A stretch of DNA of 51,700 bases from an uncultured Oscillibacter sp. (GTDB lineage Bacteria > Bacillota > Clostridia > Oscillospirales > Oscillospiraceae), in assembly GCA_910587705.1 (NCBI GenBank), contig CAJUMX010000019.1:1-51700 (forward strand), given 5' to 3'. Below the pieces are notes generated by a model. That model was given only the letters and a program-made list of their open reading frames with translations, made no database searches and had not been told where the DNA came from. Made by a program: the position numbers and the translations under genes. Each line of letters opens with the position of its first letter. Position 1 is the first letter of the stretch. Positions 23,603-32,000 of the stretch are shown here, in pieces.

Positions 23603-24232
23603 TTATCCAAACAGGATTCGCTCTAAAAGCTGCCGCAAAAACCAGGGGGCCAGCGTCAAGTCCGCGCACATCCCCGCCAGAAGCGCTCCGGAAATCACCG
23701 CAAAGCGGGTCCACCACGCCCGGCCGCACAGCACAGGTGCAGTCCGCCGTCCGCCTCCAAGAGACAGACAGGCCAAAGTCACCGAACGTTCCCATGCTGG
23801 AACGGCCAGCAGAAAATAGCAGGGCAACGTCACCGCGCACCGGAGACCAAACACCGCCAAAGCCAGCAGCACACCGTCGGAGCCGAAGGCAGCTGTAAAG
23901 CAGCAGACGGAAAAGGACAGGAAAAACCCAAAGGCCCCCGTTATCAGCGGAAGCAGCAGCACGCCGATGGAGGCGAAGCTCAGCAAAAATGCCGCCAGCG
24001 GATAGCGGAAATAGAGCGCTGCCGCCGACAGCACCGTCCGCGGGGTTGGCTCTCCCTCCCCCACCTTCAGGAAATCCGTCAGGTAGCGGGCTAGCTCGTC
24101 GCCTGTGGCGTCCGGGATTCGGCCGGAAAAAACCTGTCCCAAAATGACGCCGGCGAAAAAAAACAGCGCCAGAAACAATAGGCGGGACAACTGCTGTCTC
24201 CACTCCGCCATTTCCCGCCTCTTCCATTTCAA
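23603..24232 (-). CDS. spoIIM: Stage II sporulation protein M
   Basis: A 209-residue membrane protein of the SpoIIM family. With SpoIID and SpoIIP it forms the complex that thins septal peptidoglycan and drives engulfment of the forespore. There are about five transmembrane helices. The first (LLFLALFFFAGVILGQVFSG) is followed by a loop of about 40 residues, and LLPLITGAFGFFLSFSVCC (about 93-111) is typical of the family. ATG 24232 follows an AGGTGAGG site. In Bacillus this gene is controlled by sigma-E, and a fitting promoter lies 19-47 bases upstream. xerD follows. Confidence 0.9.
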   Translation of the reverse strand: MKWKRREMAEWRQQLSRLLFLALFFFAGVILGQVFSGRIPDATGDELARYLTDFLKVGEGEPTPRTVLSAAALYFRYPLAAFLLSFASIGVLLLPLITGAFGFFLSFSVCCFTAAFGSDGVLLALAVFGLRCAVTLPCYFLLAVPAWERSVTLACLSLGGGRRTAPVLCGRAWWTRFAVISGALLAGMCADLTLAPWFLRQLLERILFG

Positions 24233-24250
24233 ACCGCCTCACCTCATTTC

Positions 24251-24279
24251 ATCCTATGAGAAGAAGGGGCGGCTTATAC
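24251..24279 (-). promoter_or_regulatory. Candidate sigma-E-type promoter for spoIIM
   Basis: On the minus strand GTATAA (plus 24274-24279), 15 bases, then CATAGGAT (plus 24251-24258). This fits ATA, 16-18 bases, CATA, as does the element upstream of yunB. Motif match only. Confidence 0.4.
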
Positions 24280-24678
24280 TCGTTTTGGAAAAAGCCGGAG
24301 AATTCGACCGTCAGATAAGAAAACACCCTCCGGCCGGTGAGGGCACGGGAGAAGGTGTGTAACTGCGTAAACTTTGTTTGTACTCATAATATAGCGCAAC
24401 TTTCCGGTTTTCGCAAGATGTTTCCGAAAAAAAGCACTTTTTTGGGAGTTATGACAAAATGTTATGTAAACAGTATTATGTAAACCACCCAAGGAGAGGA
24501 GAAGAGACCATCCCTCGCGATTCCCTTCCGTCCACATCTGGGGTCGGCTCTTCCCTGCCCATCCCATATCTTCCACCAGCACCTCTCCCGCCTCCGGAGG
24601 CGAGGGCATAGCGCCCCCGGAGGGAGATTTGGGGGAAAAGCGACGTTTTTGTGCAATCCAACAAAGTGTCCTGCTCCT
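24280..24678. other. Long non-coding stretch with GTAAAC direct repeats
   Basis: No convincing gene is found between spoIIM and the TIGR04086 gene. The stretch contains an AT-rich zone (about 24,370-24,485) with three repeats of period 13-14: TTATGACAAA at 24449, TTATGTAAAC at 24462 and TTATGTAAAC at 24476. GTAAAC also occurs near 24368. The remainder (about 24,490-24,640) is GC-rich with short palindromes such as CCTCCGGAGG. No hairpin followed by a T run was seen for ending the TIGR04086 transcript. It could be a relic of a mobile sequence or a protein-binding region. Confidence 0.45.
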
Positions 24679-25068
24679 TCATTTTCGCCGCCGCCGTTTT
24701 CCAGGCCCAGCCACCCCGGCCAGCAGTCCCCCGGCCAAGCCGCATAGCAGCAAAATGCCACCCCGGCCCAGCCAGGCAATTTCCTCCCAAAAGCCCAGTC
24801 CTGCCAGCAGCAGCACAGATAGAAACAGCGCTGCCGTCAGGGCTCCCCCGGCTCGCCAGAGGGTCAGGCGCACCGTCAGCAGTCCCCCGGACAGAGCTGC
24901 CAGCGTGCACAGGGCCGCTACCATGGGGAAGCTTCCCCCTTCCGACAGTATGCCCTTCACCAATAAAAGCGTTAAAATCGACAGCCCCAGCAGATACACG
25001 CCCAGCGTCAGCAGTCCACCCGCCAGAAAGCCCTGCCACATGGCCAGCTTTTTTCGTCCCTTTGCCAT
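24679..25068 (-). CDS. TIGR04086 family membrane protein
   Basis: A 129-residue membrane protein with about four transmembrane helices and a basic C-terminus (GKRRRRK). It matches the TIGR04086 family, found in Clostridia and often next to yajC, as here (yajC ends 105 bases upstream on the same strand). A cysteine lies in VAALCTLAAL. The function is unknown. The neighbourhood suggests a link with the Sec machinery, but that is guilt by association. ATG 25068 is preceded by GAGGGAGGAG. Confidence 0.82.
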   Translation of the reverse strand: MAKGRKKLAMWQGFLAGGLLTLGVYLLGLSILTLLLVKGILSEGGSFPMVAALCTLAALSGGLLTVRLTLWRAGGALTAALFLSVLLLAGLGFWEEIAWLGRGGILLLCGLAGGLLAGVAGPGKRRRRK

Positions 25069-25172
25069 AAAAAACTCCTCCCTCGAAACATGCTCCTAAG
25101 AGAAGCATATTCTTTGTGAGGGAGGGGTATGCGTTTTGGATGGGACAAAATCGAAGGAGGTTTTTAGAAGGT

Positions 25173-25535
25173 TTAGACCTCCGGATTCCAGCTGCTCTTC
25201 TCGCCCTCGGACTCCTTCTTTTCCTCTTCCTTCTTGGCGGGCTTCTTTTCTTCCTTCTTCTCTTCCGGCTGCTCGCCGCTCTGGACGCCCACGGAGCTGA
25301 CGGCCCACTTGGTCAGCTCCATGCGGACCCGGTCGTCGCTGGTTTCGATCACAATGGTATCTTTGCCGACGGAGACAATCTTGCCGATGATGCCTCCGAT
25401 AGAGGTGATAACATCGCCCTTTTTCAAGCTGTCCCGCATTTCCTGCGCTTTTTTCTTCCGCTTGTTCTCCGGGCGGATCATCAGGAAATACATGATCGCC
25501 AGCATGACGACCAACATGAGAATTGTGTAATCCAT
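25173..25535 (-). CDS. yajC: Preprotein translocase subunit YajC
   Basis: Single-span membrane subunit of the SecDF-YajC complex that assists protein export. It has 120 residues: a transmembrane helix near 5-20 (MLVVMLAIMYFLMI), the family motif RPENKRKKKAQEMRDSLKKG, and GDVITSIGGIIGKIV (about 38-52). The Glu/Lys-rich tail (about 88-115) is longer than in many homologues. In many bacteria yajC follows tgt; here tgt lies 23 kb away with no yajC beside it. The ribosome site GGAAGGAAG precedes ATG 25535. Confidence 0.94.
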   Translation of the reverse strand: MDYTILMLVVMLAIMYFLMIRPENKRKKKAQEMRDSLKKGDVITSIGGIIGKIVSVGKDTIVIETSDDRVRMELTKWAVSSVGVQSGEQPEEKKEEKKPAKKEEEKKESEGEKSSWNPEV

Positions 25536-25573
25536 TGAGTGCTTCCTTCCTTTTGTGTAATCAGAATGTGTCC

Positions 25574-25601
25574 ATTATACCAGATACTGAAAGTTTTGCA
25601 A
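25574..25601 (-). promoter_or_regulatory. Sigma-A-like promoter of yajC
   Basis: Minus-strand TTGCAA (plus 25596-25601), 16-base spacer, TATAAT (plus 25574-25579), about 40 bases before the yajC ATG. Confidence 0.6.
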
Positions 25602-25665
25602 GCCTTTTCTTTGGGAGATTTCCTATTCCTTCCATCTCCCCCCTACAGAGCTCCAGAATGAACCG

Positions 25666-25694
25666 TTTACAAGAGCCTCCTCCACTGTTATAAT
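25666..25694 (+). promoter_or_regulatory. Sigma-A promoter of the GNAT gene
   Basis: TTTACA at 25666-25671, 17-base spacer, TATAAT at 25689-25694, with TG one base before the -10 (extended -10). The ATG lies 34 bases further on. Confidence 0.7.
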
Positions 25695-25727
25695 GAGCGT
25701 TAAATTCTTTATTTGGAGGTGTGCCCC

Positions 25728-26246
25728 ATGTGTTCTTTCATCCTGAGACCCTGGCAGCTGACGGACGCGGAGCCCATTGCCGCAGCGGCCAATAATCCAA
25801 GCATTGCGGCGAACCTGCGAAACGTGTTCCCTTCTCCCTATACTTTGGCGGATGCGGAGTGGTTTGTAGGAGATTGTATTGCCCAAGGCGAGGCCCGGCA
25901 GCTTATGCGGACCATTGTGATAGATGGAACGGCTGCCGGTAGCATCAGTATCTCCGTCAAGGACGATGTGTACGAAAAATCCGCCGAACTAGGCTACTGG
26001 CTGGCGGAAAAATACTGGAGCAAAGGCATTATGACGAAGGCGGTGCGGCTCATCTGTCGGGAAGCCTTTGACCGCTTTGACATCCTCCGTGTGTTCGCGG
26101 AGCCTTTTGCAGAGAACGTAGGCTCCCGCCAGGTACTGGAAAAGGCGGGGTTCACCTGTGAGGGCATCATGCGAAATGGCGTCTATAAAAACGGGCGGGC
26201 ACAGTCCTATTGCATGTACGCTCTTTTGCGGGAGGAGCTGGAATAA
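25728..26246 (+). CDS. GNAT family N-acetyltransferase
   Basis: A 172-residue acetyltransferase of the RimJ/RimL-like GNAT group, transferring an acetyl group from acetyl-CoA to an unknown amine. Features in order are FILRPWQLTDAEPIAAAANN at the start, IGYW-type motif LGYWLAEKYWSKGIMTKAV (about 90-108, CoA-binding), FAEPFAENVGSRQVLEKAGF (about 128-147) and GVYKNGRAQSYCMYAL. ATG 25728 is chosen because GGAGGT lies 8 bases upstream. It has its own sigma-A promoter. A cysteine-rich protein gene follows after 90 bases. Confidence 0.88.
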   Translation: MCSFILRPWQLTDAEPIAAAANNPSIAANLRNVFPSPYTLADAEWFVGDCIAQGEARQLMRTIVIDGTAAGSISISVKDDVYEKSAELGYWLAEKYWSKGIMTKAVRLICREAFDRFDILRVFAEPFAENVGSRQVLEKAGFTCEGIMRNGVYKNGRAQSYCMYALLREELE

Positions 26247-26258
26247 GCCCCTCTCTTT

Positions 26259-26285
26259 CACCTCCCGGGCGGCGGCGCATACACT
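26259..26285 (+). promoter_or_regulatory. Weak sigma-K-like motif before the cysteine-rich gene
   Basis: CACC at 26259-26262 is followed, 16 bases after its AC, by CATACACT at 26278-26285. Bacillus sigma-K promoters read roughly mACm, 16-17 bases, CATAnnnTA, so the match is partial (TG instead of the final TA). It lies about 50 bases before ATG 26337. Confidence 0.25.
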
Positions 26286-26336
26286 GGATTGAAAGGACTT
26301 TGTTCCTTCGCCAGTTACTTATTAGGAGGTATTGCA

Positions 26337-27170
26337 ATGCCCGAGAAAGTCATGCCCGGTCCCGTGGAGGACCTCAGCGGCATCCGAGAGGCAGTTTGCA
26401 TTCATACACGGAAAGTGTACGATTCTTGCCGAGACAAGGACTGCATCGAGGACCTGCGTTTCTATCCCAAGCTTCAGTATGTGGACGTCATCAACCGCGC
26501 CCTGTCCGTCAAGGGCGGCAGCGCGAAGCTGCTCTATGTCTATGTGGATGTGGAGCCCGTCAGCTTTAATCGGGGCTTCTATACTGTCGACATGCGCTTT
26601 TTCTACTCCGTCACGCTCCAGGCTTATCTGAGCTGCCCCGCCCCTGTTACCGTAGAGGGCCTTTGTGTCTTTGACAAACGGGCCATTCTCTTTGGCAGCG
26701 AGGGGAATGCCAAGATTTTCTCCTCCGAGCTTCGCACCGGCGAGCCGGATCTCCAGCTTACCAGCCGTTCCAACCTGCCCGTAGCTGTGGTAGAGGCCGT
26801 GGACCCCATCGTCCTGGACGCCCGAATCATGGATTGCTGTGGCAAGCGGGACTGCGACTGCGAGCTCTGCGAGGTGCCCTCCTTCGTCAATAGCTGCTTT
26901 GACGGAGAGCTCTCCAGCGGCGACGACAGCCGCCGTATCTACGTCACTCTGGGCCAGTTCTCCATCGTCCGCCTGGAACGGGACTCCCAGCTCCTGGTGC
27001 CTGTGTACGACTACTGCATGCCCGATAAGGAGTGCTCCTGCGGAAGCGGGACCGAGGACCCCTGCGGCATCTTCCGCAACATCGCCTTCCCGGTGGGCGA
27101 GTTCTTCCCGCCCAACACGGTGCGGCTTCCCGAAAACTACGAGGAGTGCTGCTGCGCCTGCCGCAAGTAA
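26337..27170 (+). CDS. Cysteine-rich protein of unknown function
   Basis: A 277-residue protein with 19 cysteines, many in pairs or clusters: SCRDKDC near 29-36, DCCGKRDCDCELC near 165-178, ECSCGSGTEDPC near 229-241 and a C-terminal EECCCACRK. There is no signal peptide or membrane segment. The N-terminal HTRKVYDSC and DLRFYPKLQ pattern seems familiar from uncharacterised proteins of spore-forming Clostridia, but I cannot name a family. Cysteine-rich tails like this occur in spore coat and exosporium proteins that cross-link through disulfides, so that is one possible role. GGAGG precedes ATG 26337 by 8 bases. It ends at a strong terminator. Confidence 0.72.
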   Translation: MPEKVMPGPVEDLSGIREAVCIHTRKVYDSCRDKDCIEDLRFYPKLQYVDVINRALSVKGGSAKLLYVYVDVEPVSFNRGFYTVDMRFFYSVTLQAYLSCPAPVTVEGLCVFDKRAILFGSEGNAKIFSSELRTGEPDLQLTSRSNLPVAVVEAVDPIVLDARIMDCCGKRDCDCELCEVPSFVNSCFDGELSSGDDSRRIYVTLGQFSIVRLERDSQLLVPVYDYCMPDKECSCGSGTEDPCGIFRNIAFPVGEFFPPNTVRLPENYEECCCACRK

Positions 27171-27175
27171 AAAGA

Positions 27176-27205
27176 AAGGACCGCCCCATTCTCGGGGCGG
27201 TCCTT
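27176..27205. terminator. Bidirectional terminator
   Basis: Perfect 12-bp stem AAGGACCGCCCC / GGGGCGGTCCTT with a six-base loop, between the converging cysteine-rich protein gene and the DUF3048 lipoprotein gene. Confidence 0.85.
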
Positions 27206-27209
27206 CCGC

Positions 27210-28295
27210 TTATTCATATTCTACCGTGCTGGTCTTGGCGCTGAGGATGCAGACATAGCTGTTTCCCTTTCCAAGAGCCAGCGACCGGCCATCCTCCAGC
27301 GTGTAGGCAAAAGCGCTGTTTCGGTCCTTCCGACTCCATTGGATGGGAACGGTTTTGCCTCCGCAGAAGAAGAGGCCCTCCCCCTCCCCGGTAGTCTGAA
27401 CGCGGAGACGACCCACGTCGTCCAGAACTGTGGTGGAGGTTTTCAGCACCAGCACATTGGTGGCGCTGACCTGGCTGCCGGTACTGCCGTCCACGTGCTC
27501 CTCACCATACTGGCCCACCAGGTATTTCCCAGTAGCCGCGTCGTAGTCAAAGGTCCCGGTTTTATAGCCGGAGAAGCGGACCTTGATGTGCTCTGCCGTC
27601 TCTCCTGCCGTCGGTGTCCCGTCCTCTGTGAACGCTTGGAGATAATTCCACTTATCTGCGTGTACCGTCTCAATTTTTCCCTGGTCCAAATACGCCAGAA
27701 TCTTTTCCCCAGAGGTAATCAGGCTGTGCTCATAGCCGTTGTTCCGCCTCCGGTCCGGGTCCCGCCAGAAAATCTGGGCATCGTCTCCGCCCCGAACGCC
27801 GTCCATGTGGTCTACCTTCCAGCTCCGCAGGTTGGAATACGCCTCTTGGCTGCCTCCGGCGTGAATGTATACCGCGTCGTGCCCCAGGGCCAGCTCTACG
27901 AAATAGGGCCGGGCGGACCGGACGCTTCCCAGAATATCCACGTCCTCTACCGTCTGGTAAAGGCACATCATCCGGGTGATGCCCCCCTCCACGGGGACCT
28001 CGTAAATGATATCCGCCTGTGAAATGCCCAGCTGGGGCTGGGCCGCTTTCAGGTTGTTCAGCATGACGGCCATAGGCCGCAGGTTCTCATACTCCGGCTC
28101 CATGGGAAGGCCCGTCAGCGGGTTGATTCCCGCCGGGACATCGGGCTCCGGGTCTGGCTCCGGCTCTGGGGGCGGGGCCGGATACTCGTTCTCCACAGGC
28201 GGGGGAGGCGGTTCCTCCTCCGTATTCCCTCCGCAGCCCGCCAGGGCTAAAAGCATCCATGCCGCCAGTAAGATCGCCAGCGTCCGTTTTTTCAT
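27210..28295 (-). CDS. DUF3048 (YerB-like) lipoprotein
   Basis: A 361-residue exported lipoprotein. A signal peptide ends in the lipobox LAGC (Cys about residue 21), followed by a Pro/Glu-rich linker (PPPPPVENEYPAPPPEPEPD). The DUF3048 N-terminal domain begins at NPLTGLPME, with PMAVMLNNLKAAQPQ and ADIIYEVPVEGGITRMM; the C-terminal domain has TNVLVLKTSTTVLD and GKTVPIQWSRKD. Bacillus YerB belongs here; the function is unknown. ATG 28295 is preferred over ATG 28313 because AAAGGCGGCGG lies just before it. It is probably monocistronic and ends at a shared terminator. Confidence 0.9.
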   Translation of the reverse strand: MKKRTLAILLAAWMLLALAGCGGNTEEEPPPPPVENEYPAPPPEPEPDPEPDVPAGINPLTGLPMEPEYENLRPMAVMLNNLKAAQPQLGISQADIIYEVPVEGGITRMMCLYQTVEDVDILGSVRSARPYFVELALGHDAVYIHAGGSQEAYSNLRSWKVDHMDGVRGGDDAQIFWRDPDRRRNNGYEHSLITSGEKILAYLDQGKIETVHADKWNYLQAFTEDGTPTAGETAEHIKVRFSGYKTGTFDYDAATGKYLVGQYGEEHVDGSTGSQVSATNVLVLKTSTTVLDDVGRLRVQTTGEGEGLFFCGGKTVPIQWSRKDRNSAFAYTLEDGRSLALGKGNSYVCILSAKTSTVEYE

Positions 28296-28396
28296 CTCGC
28301 CGCCGCCTTTCATGTTTTAAGCTGTCCCTATGATACCAATGTCCAGGGAAACCGTCAAGGCAATTTTCGACAAATTTCCAGAATCGCTTCCCGGGC

Positions 28397-28425
28397 TTGT
28401 GTTTTTCGCCTCGGCGGGGTATAAT
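28397..28425 (+). promoter_or_regulatory. Sigma-A-like promoter of the DUF4364 gene
   Basis: TTGTGT at 28397-28402, 17-base spacer, TATAAT at 28420-28425. Transcription would begin about 40 bases before ATG 28475. Confidence 0.65.
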
Positions 28426-28474
28426 GAACAAGAAATCCATTGGGGAACGAACGCCGGAGAGGAGGCCAAATCTC

Positions 28475-28987
28475 ATGCCGGGCTTTATTCAGGACAAGCT
28501 GGAAATTAAATTTCTCATTCTCTACATCGCCGCTAGGGTGCGGGAGCCAGTGCCCTTCGACACCATTTTGGACCTGACCCTCTGCGACGATGCCATTGAC
28601 TATTTCGACTTCTCCGACTGCCTGGCCGACCTGGTTCGCACGGAGCACTTGACCCTGGACCAAAACGGTCTCTATGCCCTCACGGACAAGGGCCGCCGGA
28701 ATGGCGCCACCTGTGAGTCCAGCCTTCCCTATTCCGTCCGGCAGCGTTGTGACAAAAATCTGGAGGATTGGAACCGGAAGCTCCTCCGCCAGCGGCAGGT
28801 AAAAGCCTCTGTAGAACAGCGGCCAAATGGCACCTACACGGTGCGCCTCCAGCTGACCGACGATAAGGGCGGCGTCATGGATCTTAAGCTGATGATGGTG
28901 GATCAAGCCCAAGCCAAGGCGGCGGCCAAGCGCTTTCAGGAAGCGCCGGAGAAGCTGTATGGCCAGATCATCCAGTTGTTTTTCTAA
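28475..28987 (+). CDS. DUF4364 family protein
   Basis: A 170-residue protein of the DUF4364 family, found mainly in Clostridia. It has a winged-helix-like N-terminal half: KLEIKFLILYIAARVREPV, then SDCLADLVRTEHLTLDQNGL with YALTDKG, which is the pattern of a helix-turn-helix domain with a beta wing. The C-terminal half has an alternating pattern (YTVRLQLTDDKGGVMDLKLM) likely to be a beta sheet. A DNA-binding regulatory role is likely from the fold but no target is known. ATG 28475 follows GAGAGGAGG. It is monocistronic between divergent DUF3048 and converging dnaE. Confidence 0.85.
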   Translation: MPGFIQDKLEIKFLILYIAARVREPVPFDTILDLTLCDDAIDYFDFSDCLADLVRTEHLTLDQNGLYALTDKGRRNGATCESSLPYSVRQRCDKNLEDWNRKLLRQRQVKASVEQRPNGTYTVRLQLTDDKGGVMDLKLMMVDQAQAKAAAKRFQEAPEKLYGQIIQLFF

Positions 28988-29004
28988 TTGAACCCATGAA
29001 AAAA

Positions 29005-29037
29005 CGCGGGTACGGAGCTTCCGTACCCGCGCTGTTT
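29005..29037. terminator. Bidirectional terminator between DUF4364 and dnaE
   Basis: Perfect 12-bp stem CGCGGGTACGGA / TCCGTACCCGCG with a three-base loop (29005-29016, 29020-29031), preceded by a run of six A and followed by CTGTTTATT. Confidence 0.85.
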
Positions 29038-32000
29038 ATTTGACCGCCACATTTTCCTCTCCCAGGGTTTCCCGGGCTTCCTCCAGCAAAGCCTTGTGAA
29101 GCAGTGCCCGAGTGCCATAGACCTTCCGGGTATCCGCCATGACCATTTTCACCTGGGTATCCCCTGGGAACATGGTAAACACCAGCTTCATGTGCCGGAG
29201 CGACGGATGGTCCAGAGAGGGAAATTTCAGATACAAGGTCTCCCCCTTCACCAGCTTGTTGTCCTGAGTGGCCGGCGGCTGGGCCGGCATCCCCCCCTCT
29301 GCTGTCTCCAGGGGATAGGCGGAGTCGCACATGAGCTGAGGGGACTTTTCGTCTCGGACAGACAGCTTTCCCTTTACCACTACGGCCTGATTCTCCCGGA
29401 GGTAGGGTCCGCAGATATCCAGCGTCCGGCTAAAGCACAGCATTTCAATGGAGCCGGTTTCATCCTCCACCACTACGTAGGCCATGAGGCTGTTGTTTTT
29501 GGTAGTCTTGGTCTTGCTGGAGGTCACCACCCCCGCCAAGGTCAGGTACTGCCCGTCGGCAAAGCGGGTGGGGCCGCTTTCCTGGGCGAAGTCCTCCAGC
29601 ACCTTTCCGATCTGGGGAACTCGCAGCCGCCGCACAATGTCCCGGTAGGCGTCCATCGGGTGCCCGGAGAGATAGAGCCCCGTAGTCTCCTTCTCCATGG
29701 TCATCCGCTCCTGTGCGGTGAATTCCGGAATATCCGGCAGATGAACTTCCTCCGTCCTTCGAACGGCAGACACGGTAGACATGCCGAAGAAATCCAGCTG
29801 TCCCTCCAGATTTTGCCTCTGACGAGACGCCGCAGCATCCAGCACCTTCTCATAGACCCGGATCAGTTGAGACCGCCGGGCCCCGGTCCCATCGAAGGCA
29901 CCGGCCCGGATCAGGTTTTCCAGAGCCCGCTTATTCATATCGCTGCCCGCCATCCGGCGGCAGAAGTCGTGAAGAGAGGCGAAGGTCCCGGACTCCTCCC
30001 GCTCCTTCATGACGGCCTGAATAAAGCCTCGGCCGATATTCTTAATCGCCACCAGCCCGAATCGGATGCCGCCCTCCTCCACGGTAAAGCGGTCCAAGGA
30101 GCGGTTGATGTCCGGCGGAAGCAGGGCGATACCGCAGTCCCGGCACTCGTTGATATAGCCCGCCACCTTGTCGGAGTTATCCAGCACAGAGGTCAGCAGG
30201 GCCGCCATATACTCCCGGGTGTAGTGGCACTTGAAGTAGGCCGTCTGATAGGCCACCACCGCATAGGAAACCGCATGGGCTTTATTGAAGGCGTAGTTTG
30301 CGAAATCGTAGATTTCCTGGTAAATGGCTTCCGCCGTGGCCTCTGGGATACCGTTTGCCACGCAGCCGGAGATGTTCCGCTCCGGGTCACCGTGGAGGAA
30401 CGCCTCTCGCTCCTTTTCGATGTCCTTGGCCTTTTTTTTGCTCATGGCCCGGCGTACCATGTCCGCCTGCCCCAACGAATAGCCCGCCAAGTCCTGAAAA
30501 ATCTTGATAACCTGCTCCTGGTAGACAATGCAGCCATAGGTAACGGCCAGAATGGGTTCTAAGGAAGGATGGCGGTACTTAATAAGTGCGGGGTCCTGCT
30601 TGCAGGCGATAAACCGGGGAATGGAATCCATGGGTCCCGGACGGTACAGGGCGATGATAGCGGTGATGTCCTCAATGTTCTGGGGCTTTAGTCCCACGCA
30701 CACTCCCGTCATGCCGGTGGACTCCATCTGGAACACGCCGGAGGTTTTCCCTGCCGCCAGCATCTCATAGGTCTCCTGGTCTCCCTCCGGAATGTCCTCC
30801 AGGCGGAAATCCGGCTGCTGCTGCCGGAGAAGCTGTACCGCGTCCTCCAGCACTGTCAGGTTCCGCAGGGCTAGAAAGTCCATTTTGAGAAGCCCCAGCT
30901 CCTCCAGCGTCACCATGCCGTACTGGCAGACCACGATGTCGTCGTTCTTCGCGAGAGGCACATACTCGTAGACAGGCCGTTTTGTAATGACCACCCCGGC
31001 AGCATGGGTGGAGGCATTCCGAGGCATGCCCTCCAGCATCTGGGCGGTGTCGATGAGCCGCCTCACCCGCTCGTCGCTGTTGTACAGGTCGCTGAGGGAT
31101 TTCGTCAGCCGCAGGGCATCTGACAAGGTAATATGGGCCCCGGGGGCGTTGGGAATCTGCTTGGCGATCTGGTCCACCTCGGCATAGGGCAGGTTCATCA
31201 CCCGGCCCACGTCCCGCACCACGCCCCGGGCGGCCATGGTGCCGAAGGTGACGATCTGGGCCACGTGGTCCTCGCCGTATTTCCGGCGGACGTACTCGAT
31301 GACCTCCCCTCTTCGGGTATCGCCAAAGTCCATGTCGATATCCGGCATGCTCACCCGCTCCGGATTTAAAAAACGCTCGAAGTACAGCCCATACTTCACC
31401 GGGTCTATGTCCGTGATATAGAGGCAGTAGCTGACCATGGACCCCGCCGCGCTGCCCCGACCCGGTCCCACCGGGATGCCCACACTCCGGGCGTAGCGAA
31501 CGAAGTCGGAGACGATGAGAAAGTAGTCTGTGAAGCCCATCTTCTCAATCATGTCCTGCTCATACTGGAGCTGTTCCCGGTGGGCCCCATTGTCCCCGTA
31601 GCGGGCTTGGTAGCCCTCGTCGCAGAGCTTTTTTAAATAGGAGAAGCTGTCGTAGCCTGGGGGCAGCTGGAACTCCGGCAGGTGGTACTTGCCAAAGGTG
31701 AAGTCCATACTGCACATGTCCGCTACCTTCGCGGTGTTCTCCAGCGCTCCCTCAAATTCGGAGAACAGCTCCGCCATTTCCGTCTCGCTGCGGAGGTAGA
31801 AATTCCGGGGCTCATAGCGCATCCGGTTTTCGTCGTCCAGGATTTTTCCAGTCTGGATGCACAAAAGCACGTCGTGGGCCTCCGCATCCTCCTTTCGGAG
31901 GTAGTGGGCGTCGTTGGTACAGACCATAGGAAGGCCCGTCTCCTCATGAATCCGGAGAATCCCCCGGTTTACCAACGCCTGATCCCGGATGCCGTGGTCC

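Noticed and set aside
24476..25108. 210-codon frame on the minus strand overlapping the TIGR04086 gene
   Set aside because: It overlaps a well-supported membrane protein in another frame and lacks a ribosome site. Its tail runs through the non-coding stretch.
29096..30562. 488-codon frame on the plus strand opposite dnaE
   Set aside because: Antisense shadow of dnaE, no recognisable domain and no start signal.
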